Shown here piece after piece: positions 55,367 to 64,000 of a DNA stretch of 64,000 bases; within the stretch, counting starts at the first letter, position 1; each line of letters opens with the position of its first letter. The stretch comes from Ailurus styani. Taxonomy: Eukaryota > Chordata > Mammalia > Carnivora > Ailuridae. The stretch is taken from contig LNAC01000008.1 in assembly GCA_002007465.1 (NCBI GenBank), positions 9,447,078-9,511,077 of the forward strand. Reading direction: 5' to 3'. Both the position numbers and the translations under genes were made by a program. The notes beneath the pieces are model-generated. The model had not been told where the DNA came from, searched no databases, and saw only the letters and a list, made by a program, of their open reading frames with translations.

Positions 55367-57849
55367 AAAAGAGCAATATAATAGCATTATAAAAAACATT
55401 TAGGAAAGAAAAATAGTTCCCTATAACCACCCCGTCCGTGTTGCCTCTGAATTGACGCTCTCCAGCAACACAGGTTAGCAGTTGCTCTTGGTGCCTCGTA
55501 ATGTGGCAGCCTTCAGTGTGTCCCAGCCACACGCTGTGTGCGCGTGCGATCTGTCCCCCGAGCTCTGCGGAGCCGTGGTCTGTTCACTGCCCCTTGCGGT
55601 GCGGTGGGACCGGGGGCTCTGCGTCCAGTGATGACGGGCGCTGGAGCAGCATCACATTCCGGGGCTTTGAGAACCCTGCTGCCGCCCCGACGCGTCCTGT
55701 CCCCGTGCCTGCTGAAGACATCTGAATTTCTGTGCCGTGGGCACCCAGAAGTGAAATCGCTGGGTCTCAGGACATGCTCACAGTCATTTTCCGAGGCTAC
55801 ACTCTTTGTCCATAACTTATACTTATGGAACACAATATCCTAAACTCTTCTCTTGGATGTGGCAGGGGTATTTCTCGCCTACAAAATGCAGCATTGAATA
55901 TCTTCAGAGATAAACAGTATAGCGCTGAACCTCTTCAAAATAAATAAGACAGCACGGAACAGCCTCAGAAATCAAGCAGCACTGAATATCTTCCATCATC
56001 AGGAATCAGAGCCTTAGGATGGGGTACAGTCCGGGGTGTGGAGGGTTGGACCTCTGAGTGCCCTGACCCTCCCCCTCTGCATGTCTTGGCCCCATAGGAG
56101 GGGCCCGGGGGAGGCTGTGGCCTCACCTCTGTCACAGACACCTGCTCTGTGTCCTCGGGTAGGGCCTGTTCTCAGTGCCGCAGTTTCCTATCTGTGTAGC
56201 AAGGGAGTTCATTATTTCATGCCAGCGTCCTGAGGCCTCCGGAGGTTTGCTTCTGGCTTTGGGCAGGAGCTGGAACGAAGGGGAGGAAGGAGAGGGTTTG
56301 ACCCAGCTGTGAGGCTGGTGTTCATGCAGGCACGTGCATCTCCACCGTGCTGTCCCAAGTCGCCCTCCCAGCAACCCCCAGGCTAATGGTCCTCATTTCC
56401 CACAGGAGCCAGTTGAGGCTCCTGGAAGCAGTCAGCCTGAGACCATGCAGGGGCGAGTGGTGGGGGCTTCTGGGATCCCAGGATCGCCTGGATTGGATTG
56501 GCTGGCCCGGGCACTAGGTCCCAGCCAGAGTGAGAGGAGAGCCCACAGGCACCACCTTGGAAATTTCGGCCTTCAAGGACTGGCACGTGCCTGGCTCAGA
56601 GGCTGTCAGGTCGCTCTCAGATGGGGAAACTGAGGCAAGTGAGTGCCTTGATTCCTGAGGCGAGTCTGGAGTTCCTGCCTCCTGACCTGTCAAGGTTCCC
56701 TGTAGAAGATTTCTAAAAGTAGTCCTGATGATCCAGAACCATCCATTCTCAACGGGGAAAGGAAAGGCCAAGAGCTCAGGGTGAATGTGGAAACTCTTCG
56801 ATGGAAAGGCAAAGGCAGGAGTTTCTGGCGCCGAAAATCTGGGTTGATAAAGGCTGACCAGAGACTGCCAGGAACCCCAAGAAGCCCACTCAGCCTGTGG
56901 TCAGGGATGCTCAGGTCGCAGAACCCATCGGGGCTCCGGCCTTGAAAGCCACCCCCGGTCCGATGTCCCCCTGGTCGTCCGCTGGAAACTCTCTGAACAG
57001 CCGGAAACTCTCGGAAGAGTCAGACCCCGAGGCCTTCAGCCAGTGGGCATTTCAGACTCCATAAGCTTGCGATCAAGCCCCCTTCCCTGGTTTTCTGCCA
57101 GGCTTGCCGGTATTGGTTTTCTGGGGCCACTGTCACAGGCTCAGACGTGGCTCCTTGGAGTGTGCTTCGCAGACAGGGCTTTTTTTTTTTTTTTTTTTCT
57201 TTTCCAAATTCAAGGTCTCTGGCAACCCTGCCTACAGCAAGCCTGTCAGCTCCATGTTCCCAACAGCCTTTGCTCACTTCCTGTTTCTGTGTCACAGTTT
57301 GGTAATTTCTGCAATATTCCAAACTTTGAAAGTCTTACTCTATTTGAACTGGTGCGATTTCATACTAAAACTTGAACGAAGGGGCAGTTTCTTCTCATGC
57401 ATGAACAAAAAAATGTGGTTTCTTGAGCTGGAATCTACTCCCGGTGAAGATGCTGTGAAGATTGTTGAAATGACCTCCAAGGTTTAGAATATTCCAGAAA
57501 TGGAGCTGATAAGGCTGCCACAGGGTTTGAGAGGACTGAGTCTTATTTTAAGAAACTGCCACAGCGGCCACCCCCCTGGTAGGTCAGCAGCCAGCAGGTG
57601 GAGGTATGACCCTCCACCTGTAAAAAGATCACGACTCACTGAAAGCTCAGATGATGGTTAGGATTTTTTAGCCATAATATTTTTAAGTGAATTAATTAAG
57701 GTACGTAGATTGTTATTTTAGATATGATGCTGTTGCAAACCTAATACACTACAGTATAGTGTGAGCATAACTTTATATACACTGGAAAACCCAGACGTTC
57801 GTTTGGCACAATTTATTGCAAGTTGACCTGTTCCTGAACCCACAGCATT

Positions 57850-58250
57850 TCCCAAGTTATGCCGGTACCACAAATCGTGTGGCTTAGAACAACGGGACTA
57901 TATTAACTCACAGCTCTGGAGGCCAGAAGTCCAAAGTCAAGGCTTACCAGTGTTGGCTCCGTCTGGAGGCTCTGAGGGACTCTGTCCTGGGCCTCTCTCC
58001 TGAATTCTGGGGCTCCAGGCATTCCTCGGCTTGGAGACACATTCCCTCCATCCCCGCCCCGTTCCCTGCCTCCGCCTTCACGGGCCTTCCTCCTGCATCT
58101 GCGTCTTCTGTGTCTCTTCTCTTCTAAGCACACCGGTCACTGGATTTAGGTCCCACCTTATTCCAGGGTGAGCTCATCTGGAGATTTTCAGCATGATCAC
58201 AACTGCAAAGACCTTTATTCCCATAAGGTCCCATTTTGAGGTCCCAGGTG
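57850..58250 (+). repeat. Old interspersed repeat, copy C
   Basis: CACAGCTCTGGAGGCCAGAAG and TCTGCGTCTTCTGTGTCTC match the same family. Confidence 0.6.
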
Positions 58251-59004
58251 GACATGAACTTGGGGGGAGGCAGTCAGGAACCACCTACACAGAGCTCCTT
58301 CTGCTGCTTTTGCCCCCTCTGGGGGCAGAGCACCATCCTTCCAGCGGGTAAACTGCGAACCTTGGTGCCCTCTAGATCTTTCTTTCCTCCAGACCTGGCC
58401 CAGCTAGGCAGCTCTGCCCACCTGTTACCACCCCCGATGCAGCCCCATCACCGTTGCTTGCCTGGACGGTGCCCACCTCCAGGTCGTCCTGCTTCCCCTC
58501 CAGACCCTCCAGAACACCTACTACGTATGTCCCCTCACAGCCCTCCCCGGCGCACCCGGCCCACGCCCCCTGCTGCCCTCACGATAAGGCCGAACGCCCA
58601 GTGTGGCCCGCGTGGCCGCCTCACCTCCCTCGCCCGCCCCCTGGCTCTTCTGCTGTGGCTCTTCTGGTGCCCTCTGTTCTCGGGGCACACCAGGCTCTCG
58701 TGGAGAGTCCCCACCCGTGGGGACAGAGGGTGCTGCCTCGAGGTAGTGCAGGTCCCTGACCACCCAGGCATGACTGAGGGTCTGTGTGTGACCAGGAGCG
58801 ACAGAGAGGTGAGGTCAGGAAATGAGAGGAACAAAGTAGAGGCTTCAGCCCCATCCGTGGTGTGGAGCCCTTTCAGGGAGTTCTTTCCAGAGTCCAGATG
58901 TGGGTGGGGGCGGTTTAGGCGGCCCCGGATGTGAGTATTGCATCGCGGCGGTGGGGGGGTCGCAGGAACGTTCCAGGCCGCCGACCCCTCCGCCTCCCCC
59001 GCAG

Positions 59005-59086
59005 GCTACCAGCGGCAGCTGACCTACAGGCACCCTGACGGCTCCTACAGCGCGTTCGGGGAGCGGGACGCCTCGGGGAGCATGTG
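59005..59086 (+). CDS. CPAMD8: CPAMD8 exon 27 (thioester domain)
   Basis: Encodes residues 1180-1206, [20 protein letters not shown] and RDASGSM. The R----GSYSAFG-RD-SGS-WLTAFV pattern is the TED helix pair of A2M proteins. Acceptor CCCCGCAG, donor GTGAGT. The Trp codon is split with exon 28. Confidence 0.93.
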
Positions 59087-60290
59087 GTGAGTGCCCAGCC
59101 CGGGGGCACGGCCAGCGGGGCTCTCCCAGCTGACGTAGCAGCCTCCCACAAGGCTCCGCACAGCAGGACACTCGGGGCCAGATCCCCAGGGTGACCAGGA
59201 GACAGCCCCGGCCCTGGCCCCCCGGGAGTCAGAGGGCTGGACGTGGGCAGCTCTGCTGGGCTCTGGGGGTGGCGATGGGGGGAGTGGGTGGCAGTGACAG
59301 TGACGATTTCTCATAGTTGTCTTTCTGCTGTTGTGGTCACACTGCCCCAAACGGAGCCCTTGCTCCCCAGTCTCTCGGGAGCCGGTTCTGGGCGCTCTGG
59401 GCCTCTTCAGAGCCCACTGGACCCAGAAACAGGGGTGACCCCGAGTGGGAGGGGACCGGAGAGGCCCTACTCCCGCCCGGAAGCTGAGGTCGGGGAGCGT
59501 GTGGGCAGAGCAGCCTGGAGTCCGCTTTCCCTTGCAAGTGGCTCCCTTTGGCTTTTGGGGCGACCAGGCCAGGGAGGGCCCGGCGTGGGGCTGCGCGCCC
59601 CTGGGTCTTATTCCCTGGGACCCTCAGAGCAGGGCAGTCTGCGTGATGGTGGATTTGCCATATCCACGTTGGGGCTCGCAGAGACGGTGGGGCACCCCAA
59701 CTCTTGTCCCCAGATGGGGTTTCTCTTCGGGCGTCATCCCGGGAGCCCCTGCGGGCGCTGTGGACATGAAAAGTGCCCTCCTCGTCCCGACGCTGACACA
59801 ATGTCCACCGCATAGCAGCAGCGACCCAGCTGGCCGAGCCCCGCCGTGTGCAGTGTTGCTCACCGGGCTCCAGAGGGCGGACCTGCCCAGAGAGACCGTG
59901 GGGAGTCCACAATGCCCGGCACACAGGCACCACGCGCCTTCGTGGCTGTCTGCGCATGCGCACGGTGTTTGGCCCCGCCCCCCGCTGCAGGGCGGGGCGT
60001 GCTCGGGGGGGCTGGGAGCCGAGCGAGGCCTGGCACAAGCAGGTGCCCCAAGGGCAGGAGAAAGGATGGGCTTGGCGGTCCGGGAGGGAGAGTGGCTGGG
60101 ACAGCAGACTCTTAGGGTAGGCGCATGCAGCTTTGGGGTTATGGGCTATTTCACATTTTGACGATTCACCGAGCTTTGATTTTCATTCTCTTAACTTTTT
60201 TTTTTCCTTTTGCTGGTGTAGTAGGTGTAACATAAATTTTATCATTTTCACCATTTTTTAAAGTTTTTTAAAATTTTTTATTTATTTTTA

Positions 60291-60483
60291 TTTTTTTTTA
60301 AGATTTTTTTTTTTTATTCATTTGACACAGATTACAAGTAGGCAGAGAGGCAGGCAGAGAGAGAGGAGGAAGCAGGCTCCCTGCCGAGCAGAGAGCCCAA
60401 TGTGGGCCTCGATCCCAGGACCCTGGGATCATGACCTGAGCCGAAGGCAGCGGCTTTAACCCACTGAGCCACCCAGGTGCCCT
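60291..60483 (-). mobile_element. Can-SINE
   Basis: Minus full copy inside the antisense L1; ends GAGCCACCCAGGTGCCC. Confidence 0.92.
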
Positions 60484-60486
60484 TAA

Positions 60487-60674
60487 GTTTTTTTTTTTTT
60501 TAAATCTATTTATGAGAGATAGGGAAAGCACAAGCAGAGGGAGGTGCAGAGGCAGAGGGAGAAGCAGTCTCCCCGCCCAGCAAGGAGCCGGATACAGGAC
60601 TCAATCCCAGGACCCTGGGATCATGACCTGAGCTGAAGGCGGACGCTTAACCCACTGGGTCACCCAGGCGCCCT
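60487..60674 (-). mobile_element. Can-SINE
   Basis: Second minus copy in tandem. The L1 sequence TCATTTTCACCATTTTT before the pair recurs as TCATCTTCACCATTTTT after it. Confidence 0.92.
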
Positions 60675-62456
60675 CATCTTCACCATTTTTAAGTGTCCAG
60701 TCCGGTGGCATTCAGTGCATTCACGCTGTTGTGCAGCCGTCACAACCACCGTATGTCCCCAGAACTCTTTTTAACGTAGTAGATCTGAAACTCTATCTAT
60801 TACACACGGAGTCTCCACCTCCAGGACCCCCCCACCCCCACACTCCCGTTCTAGTTTCTGTCCCTGTGAATTCCAGGACCACACGTGAGTGCGACCCTAG
60901 AATCCTTTTCTGCCTGGCGTGCTTCACGGCCCACAGTGCGCTCGAGGTTCGCGCCTGCCAGAGCAGGGGTCAGAGTTTCTCCTCCTCAAGGCTGAATAAC
61001 ATCCCAGTGTGCAGAAGCACCCCATCTTGTGAAGCTGTTCATCAGTCTAGACACTCGGGTCATTCTGTGTTTTAGCTGCTGTGACAGAGCTGCGGTGGAC
61101 GCCGGTGTACAAATATTTCTTTGAGACCCTGCTTCCGTTTCCCGAGGGAATGTCCCCAGAAGTGGAGTCCCCACACCCCGTGGGGGCTCCGCCTCTAACT
61201 TGGCCAGGAGCTGGCCGGCTGGGTTTTTAGAGCTGCTGCACGGGTTTACACTCTCGCCAACAGGACACGGGGGCTCCCGGGTCTGTGCGTCCTCGTGACA
61301 CTTGTTGGTTTCTGCCACTCAGTCAGTAGCCGTCTGGTGGCTCCTGCTCCTCCATCCTGTGGCTTGTCCCTCTCAGCTCCTTGCTTTCCATCCAGTGGTT
61401 CTCCTGTGACTTTTCACCCCCTCATTCATCCCTCGGGTCCATCAACTCCCACTCAGGTGCACCGTGCTGCCGCGGGACGGGGGCGGGGCGGACAAGGCAC
61501 AGGCTGCAAAGTCAGAGATGGACAACTGTGACACAGAGGAGGGCCGTGGGGAGGCCATTTGGAGGTCCTGGGAGTCCAGAGACACCCATCCCCAAGTGTG
61601 GGGGTCCCAAGAGGCTTCCTCTGGGGAGAGACACCTGGGCGGAGCATTGAGAGACAAGCAGGACCTCATTCTGTGTAGATAGGATGGAAGCACAATGTGC
61701 CCAGTGCCTGGATGGGGTAACTGAGGCTAATGGGTTGGTGGGATGTTTTCGACTGCAAGCAACAGAAATCTGGCTGAAATGCAATTCTAAATGTCAGCTC
61801 ACACCACAGGGCTGGGGAGGCTATAGGGCAGTGCATCGGGCCCCCCCCCCATTCTTTCCTTTGGTCCCTGTGGTGTCTCTCACCACAGCAGCTCCTCCCC
61901 TCATGGTGGCAAAATTGCAGCAGCTGCTCCCAGCATCACTTCATGTCTCCATTCAAAAGTCATTCCCAGGTCCAGGGACTGAAATGTCCATGATTGTGTC
62001 CAGCTTGGTCCACAGAGGGGTCCAAGCATCTAAGACACCTGGCTGCAGGGTCCCAAGAAAGACTGGAGATCTCTCTGCAAGGCAGGGGAATCTCTTGGGG
62101 ATTGGCAGTGGAAGGGCAACAAGGAAGGTCTGCATGAGGCAGGGGGAAGCAGGGCTGGACCAGCTCCCAGAAAGGCTTTGAGCTCCAGATGTGGGTGCTG
62201 CCGGGGGAGGGGGAGGGTCCGGGCAGGGAGGCAGGCCTCTGCCATTGGATCCTGCTGGGTGCCCACACACTTCCCTGGAGTGCTCCCAGCAGGCCTGCAA
62301 GGACATGCCTCCTGTGTCACAGGTGAGGAGGAGGCAGAGACTCATGGCCTTGCGGGGAGTAGGCGCAGCTCCCCAGGGGGCATGCGGGAGGTGACCTTCT
62401 CTGCACAAACACCCCCAGCCCCTGGCCCTCCCAGCCCCTGCCTCATCCCATTTCAG

Positions 62457-62613
62457 GCTCACGGCCTTTGTCCTGAAGTCCTTTGCCCAGGCGCGCGGCT
62501 TCATCTTCATCGACCCGCAGGAGCTGGCGGCTGCCAAGGGCTGGATCGTCCGGCAGCAGCGGGTGGACGGCTCCTTCCCAGCCGTGGGCAGGATCCTGAA
62601 CAAGGACATCCAG
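62457..62613 (+). CDS. CPAMD8: CPAMD8 exon 28 (thioester domain)
   Basis: Encodes residues 1207-1259: [46 protein letters not shown]1255 in [11 protein letters not shown] is at the place of the C3 catalytic His (VIHQEMIGG), as in A2M itself. This suggests A2M-type rather than C3-type transfer chemistry. Acceptor TTTCAG, donor GTGAGC. Confidence 0.93.
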
Positions 62614-62733
62614 GTGAGCGGCCCCTCGGCCCCCGTTCTGGCACCTTAGCCCTGCTCCCCGCTGCTGTCTGGGGCTCACGGGGGGTCGGGGGTGCCCTTG
62701 GGCTCAGGGTGAGGCTCGAGCGTCCTCTCACAG

Positions 62734-62808
62734 GGTGGGCTCCACGGCACTGTCCCACTGACCGCCTACGTGGTGGCCGCGCTCCTGGAGACCGGCCCGG
62801 CTTCGGAG
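62734..62808 (+). CDS. CPAMD8: CPAMD8 exon 29 (thioester domain, last exon in window)
   Basis: Encodes residues 1260-1284, [20 protein letters not shown] and GPASE, phase 0/0. Acceptor TCTCACAG, donor GTGAGT. The remaining exons, including the Kazal-like C-terminal domain known from human CPAMD8, lie beyond the window. Confidence 0.92.
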
Positions 62809-64000
62809 GTGAGTGCGCGGCGGCTGGGGAGGGGTGGGCGGCTTTCCCCTGCAGCGCCGGCTTTATTTCGTCCTTGATGCCCTCCTGCCCCTCCTCATGC
62901 TTTTCATCGGTCCCCGGATGTCCACCTTCTTGTAGCTGGAGCAGAGGGTTGAGAGGTTCCTGTGCTAATTGTTGGGGGGGTGGGATCTGGGGGAGCTGTA
63001 TCCTGAGATCTCCCAGGGCGATTTGATGCCCTCAGTCCCTGTCTGGGGAGTCATTTGGGGCTAGAGCAGGGTCCTGGCTGGTCAGGGAGTCCTATATAAA
63101 ACCTTGGGAAAATTTTTGGGAGAAGGGTCTAGAACCTTCATTTACAGTTGGTACTGGAGCCGGTCAAGGTTTAGGTGTCCCCGGGGGACTCGGGAGCCAT
63201 TGTTGCTTCTGTGAAAGAGGGGTGGGGGAAGCACGTTCCCCTTGTAGTGAGTGTGTCCATGATGGATTTCAGCCCTGGGGGTGGGGACCCCAGCATTCCT
63301 AACATCTGTGTCAGTTCTGTGTCCTCTGATGATGAATTATGAGTAGCAGCCCTTTTCAGCCGTTCTTGACCTCCAATCCAGATTTAACCCCTGGGTCTAG
63401 GGTTTCTGAGGATCCTAAGATCCTCCATGTCCCATGCACTTTGCCTAGAGGACCACTTGCCCTGTGGTGAAAGGGCTAAATTGTGTCTCCCCAATAATCC
63501 TAACCCCCGTCTCAGTCAGCTCAGGTCAGCTTGGGCCACCATAAAGAAATACCACAGTCTGGGTGGCTTACACGACAGACATTTACTTCTAATGGTTCTA
63601 GAAACCGGGAAATCCAAGTCCAGGTTCTGTTTGATTCAGTTCTTGGTGAGGACTCTCTTCCTGGCTTGTAGACAGCCACCTTCCTGCTGTGTCCACACAT
63701 GGTCTTTTCCTGGGTACGTACGTGTGGAGGGAGTGAGTTCTGGTGTCTCTTCTCTGTGGAAGGACCCTAATCCCACGTGGGGGCTTTGCTCTCAAGACTT
63801 CACCTGAACCCAATCACACCCCAAAGGCCCCACTTCCTAATGTCATCACACTGGGGTTAGGGCTTCAACATATTGTGGGGGGGGCACTGGCCTTCCGTCC
63901 ATAGCACCCCAGTACCTTGGAATGTGATTACATGTGGAAATAGGCCCTCTAAAGAGGTAATCAAGTTAAAATGAGGCCGTTAGGATGGGTCCTAATCCAG
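62809..64000 (+). other. CPAMD8 intron 29 (5' part)
   Basis: Unassigned intron, then an old interspersed repeat (63515-63905). Sequence to the window end resembles a further old repeat. Confidence 0.7.
63515..63905 (+). repeat. Old interspersed repeat, copy D
   Basis: CCACAGTCTGGGTGGCTTAC and AATCACACCCCAAAGGCCCC, CTAATGTCATCACACTGGGG. Confidence 0.65.

Larger units (their letters stand above)
54522..59004 (+). other. CPAMD8 intron 26 (contains assembly gap)
   Basis: (TTCC)n tract with the N-gap, one plus-strand SINE (55189-55366), unassigned sequence and an old interspersed repeat (57850-58250). A poly-T run sits at 57179-57199. Confidence 0.75.
60203..61340 (-). mobile_element. L1 3' fragment (antisense) split by two SINEs
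   Basis: GTAGGTGTAACATAAATTTTA then, after the SINE pair, GTGTCCAGTCCGGTGGCATTC and CCTGTGAATTCCAGG; typical old L1 3' region. Confidence 0.75.
59087..62456 (+). other. CPAMD8 intron 27
   Basis: Two adjacent minus-strand SINEs (60291-60483, 60487-60674) inside an antisense L1 3' fragment (60203-60290 and 60675-61340). The flanks are unassigned. Confidence 0.75.
198..62808 (+). other. CPAMD8: CPAMD8 gene, 5' two thirds (exons 1-29, continues beyond window)
   Basis: Gene model joined by eye from 29 coding exons totalling 3852 nt and 1284 residues; the human protein is about 1885 residues, so the 3' third is outside the window. The family is alpha-2-macroglobulin/complement C3: large secreted proteins that form an internal Cys-Gln thioester and bind targets covalently. 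Order seen: signal peptide (1-26), MG1 (about 30-125), MG2 starting at [14 protein letters not shown]3 starting at [15 protein letters not shown]4, MG5 (about 450-525), MG6 with VDKSVYLL, a linker with RSRR (507-510) and RRRR (665-668), MG7 starting at [13 protein letters not shown] start, a FAMeT-like module (about 955-1105), then the thioester domain with GCGEQN (Cys1141-Gln1144). Nine N-glycosylation sequons are visible (N116, 189, 215, 266, 480, 591, 754, 882, 1054). All junction phases agree. Human variants in CPAMD8 cause anterior segment dysgenesis. Domain borders are approximate and inferred from family architecture. Confidence 0.95.

Noticed and set aside
59337..60161. Overlapping 230-residue frames on both strands
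   Set aside because: GC-rich intron with frames in both directions is a composition effect; no homology recognised.
6088..60674. tRNA-like sequences at SINE heads (box A/B)
   Set aside because: They are the tRNA-derived heads of Can-SINEs, not functional tRNA genes: diverged cloverleaf and SINE bodies attached.
62178..63026. 282-residue plus-strand open frame overlapping exon 28
   Set aside because: It reads exon 28 in the wrong frame and runs through both flanking introns; the true frame is fixed by TED homology.

Overview
The window is a stretch of a carnivoran (dog-like, Caniformia) nuclear genome. The evidence is about 28 copies, plus fragments, of the carnivore tRNA-Lys-derived Can-SINE in both orientations, L1 fragments, MER5A-like hAT relics, a single N at 7005 and a 277-base assembly gap at 54820-55096. 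The SINE body type (short CT/GA tract, AATAAATAAAATCTT tail) suggests a mustelid- or pinniped-like caniform; that last step is inference.

One gene runs through almost the whole window on the + strand: CPAMD8 (C3 and PZP-like, alpha-2-macroglobulin domain-containing protein 8). I could join 29 coding exons (198-62808) into one open reading frame of 3852 nt, 1284 codons, with no frameshift or internal stop. Splice phases agree at every junction. All acceptors are AG and all donors GT, except exon 24, which needs a GC donor. The last part of the gene (rest of the thioester domain, CUB end, receptor-binding-like domain and the C-terminal Kazal domain known in the family) lies beyond 64000.

Layout: 1-330 CpG-rich 5' end with signal-peptide exon 1; 4113-19100 exons 2-12 (MG1 to MG4); 21824-30817 exons 13-18 (MG5, MG6 and the dibasic linker with RSRR and RRRR sites); 34481-46349 exons 19-23 (MG7 and start of CUB); 51662-52775 exons 24-25 (a farnesoic-acid-methyltransferase-like/FAMeT module embedded before the thioester domain); 54345-62808 exons 26-29 (thioester domain with GCGEQN). 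Everything between is intron, filled by Can-SINEs, L1 pieces (mostly antisense), MER5A-like DNA transposons, one Tigger-like element, simple repeats and unassigned sequence.

The product is expected to be a secreted or surface thioester protein of the A2M/complement family. I found no second protein-coding gene, RNA gene, CRISPR array or operon. The most notable points are the GC-AG intron inside the FAMeT-like module, two micro-exons (23 and 18 nt), an upstream in-frame ATG, the thioester with Asn at the position of the C3 catalytic His, and two Arg-rich cleavage sites.
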